Source: an uncultured Alphaproteobacteria bacterium (GTDB lineage: Bacteria; Pseudomonadota; Alphaproteobacteria; Micavibrionales; Micavibrionaceae). From it: a stretch of 6,356 nt of DNA. The stretch covers positions 1-6,356 of the forward strand of contig CAKZMN010000183.1 in NCBI GenBank assembly GCA_937128575.1, given 5' to 3'. This document shows positions 6,348 to 6,356 of this stretch, one piece after another. Both the position numbers and the translations under genes were made by a program. Below the pieces are notes generated by a model that ran no database searches, was not told the DNA's origin, and saw nothing but the letters and a program-made list of their open reading frames with translations. Numbering within the stretch: position 1 is the stretch's first letter; each line of letters begins with the position of its first letter.

Positions 6348-6356
6348 GTCTTTGCC

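Overview
The window holds a two-partner secretion (TPS, type Vb) locus of a Gram-negative bacterium. Two large genes diverge from a shared AT-rich intergenic region. On the minus strand a giant secreted adhesin-like exoprotein (TpsA) starts at 4084 and is still open when it runs off the left edge. On the plus strand its outer-membrane transporter (TpsB) runs from about 4551 to 6287 and is followed by a rho-independent terminator. The two products are predicted partners: TpsB recognises the N-terminal TPS domain of TpsA in the periplasm and threads it across the outer membrane, where it folds into a long beta-helix.

Organism: the signal peptides, the POTRA plus 16-strand-barrel transporter and the C-terminal phenylalanine beta-signal indicate a diderm, probably a proteobacterium. 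The style of the TPS domain and of the transporter (LDNFGSRYLGPWQ, a GRGYD motif) reminds me of alphaproteobacterial homologues. The moderate GC content does not fit the high-GC members, and I cannot name a genus.

Layout. Positions 1-4084 (minus) are one uninterrupted frame of 1361 codons. I read every in-frame triplet and found no stop and no cysteine codon. The order is: signal peptide, TPS domain, a beta-rich spacer, then three consecutive right-handed beta-helix modules (A, B, C). Each module opens with an IQxxxxIA(S/T)...T(I/V)xV motif, and A and B each close with an I-x-HKMD linker. Module C is cut by the window edge. Positions 4085-4550 are the divergent regulatory region, with an interrupted palindrome, homopolymer tracts and an (AT)7 tract just before tpsB. 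Positions 4551-6287 (plus) are tpsB. Positions 6288-6356 hold a terminator that looks bidirectional.

The points most worth a second look are the triplicated beta-helix modules with their HKMD connector, the divergent rather than operonic tpsB/tpsA arrangement, the DTNG variant of the normally NPNG TPS motif, and the simple-sequence tracts in the shared promoter region.
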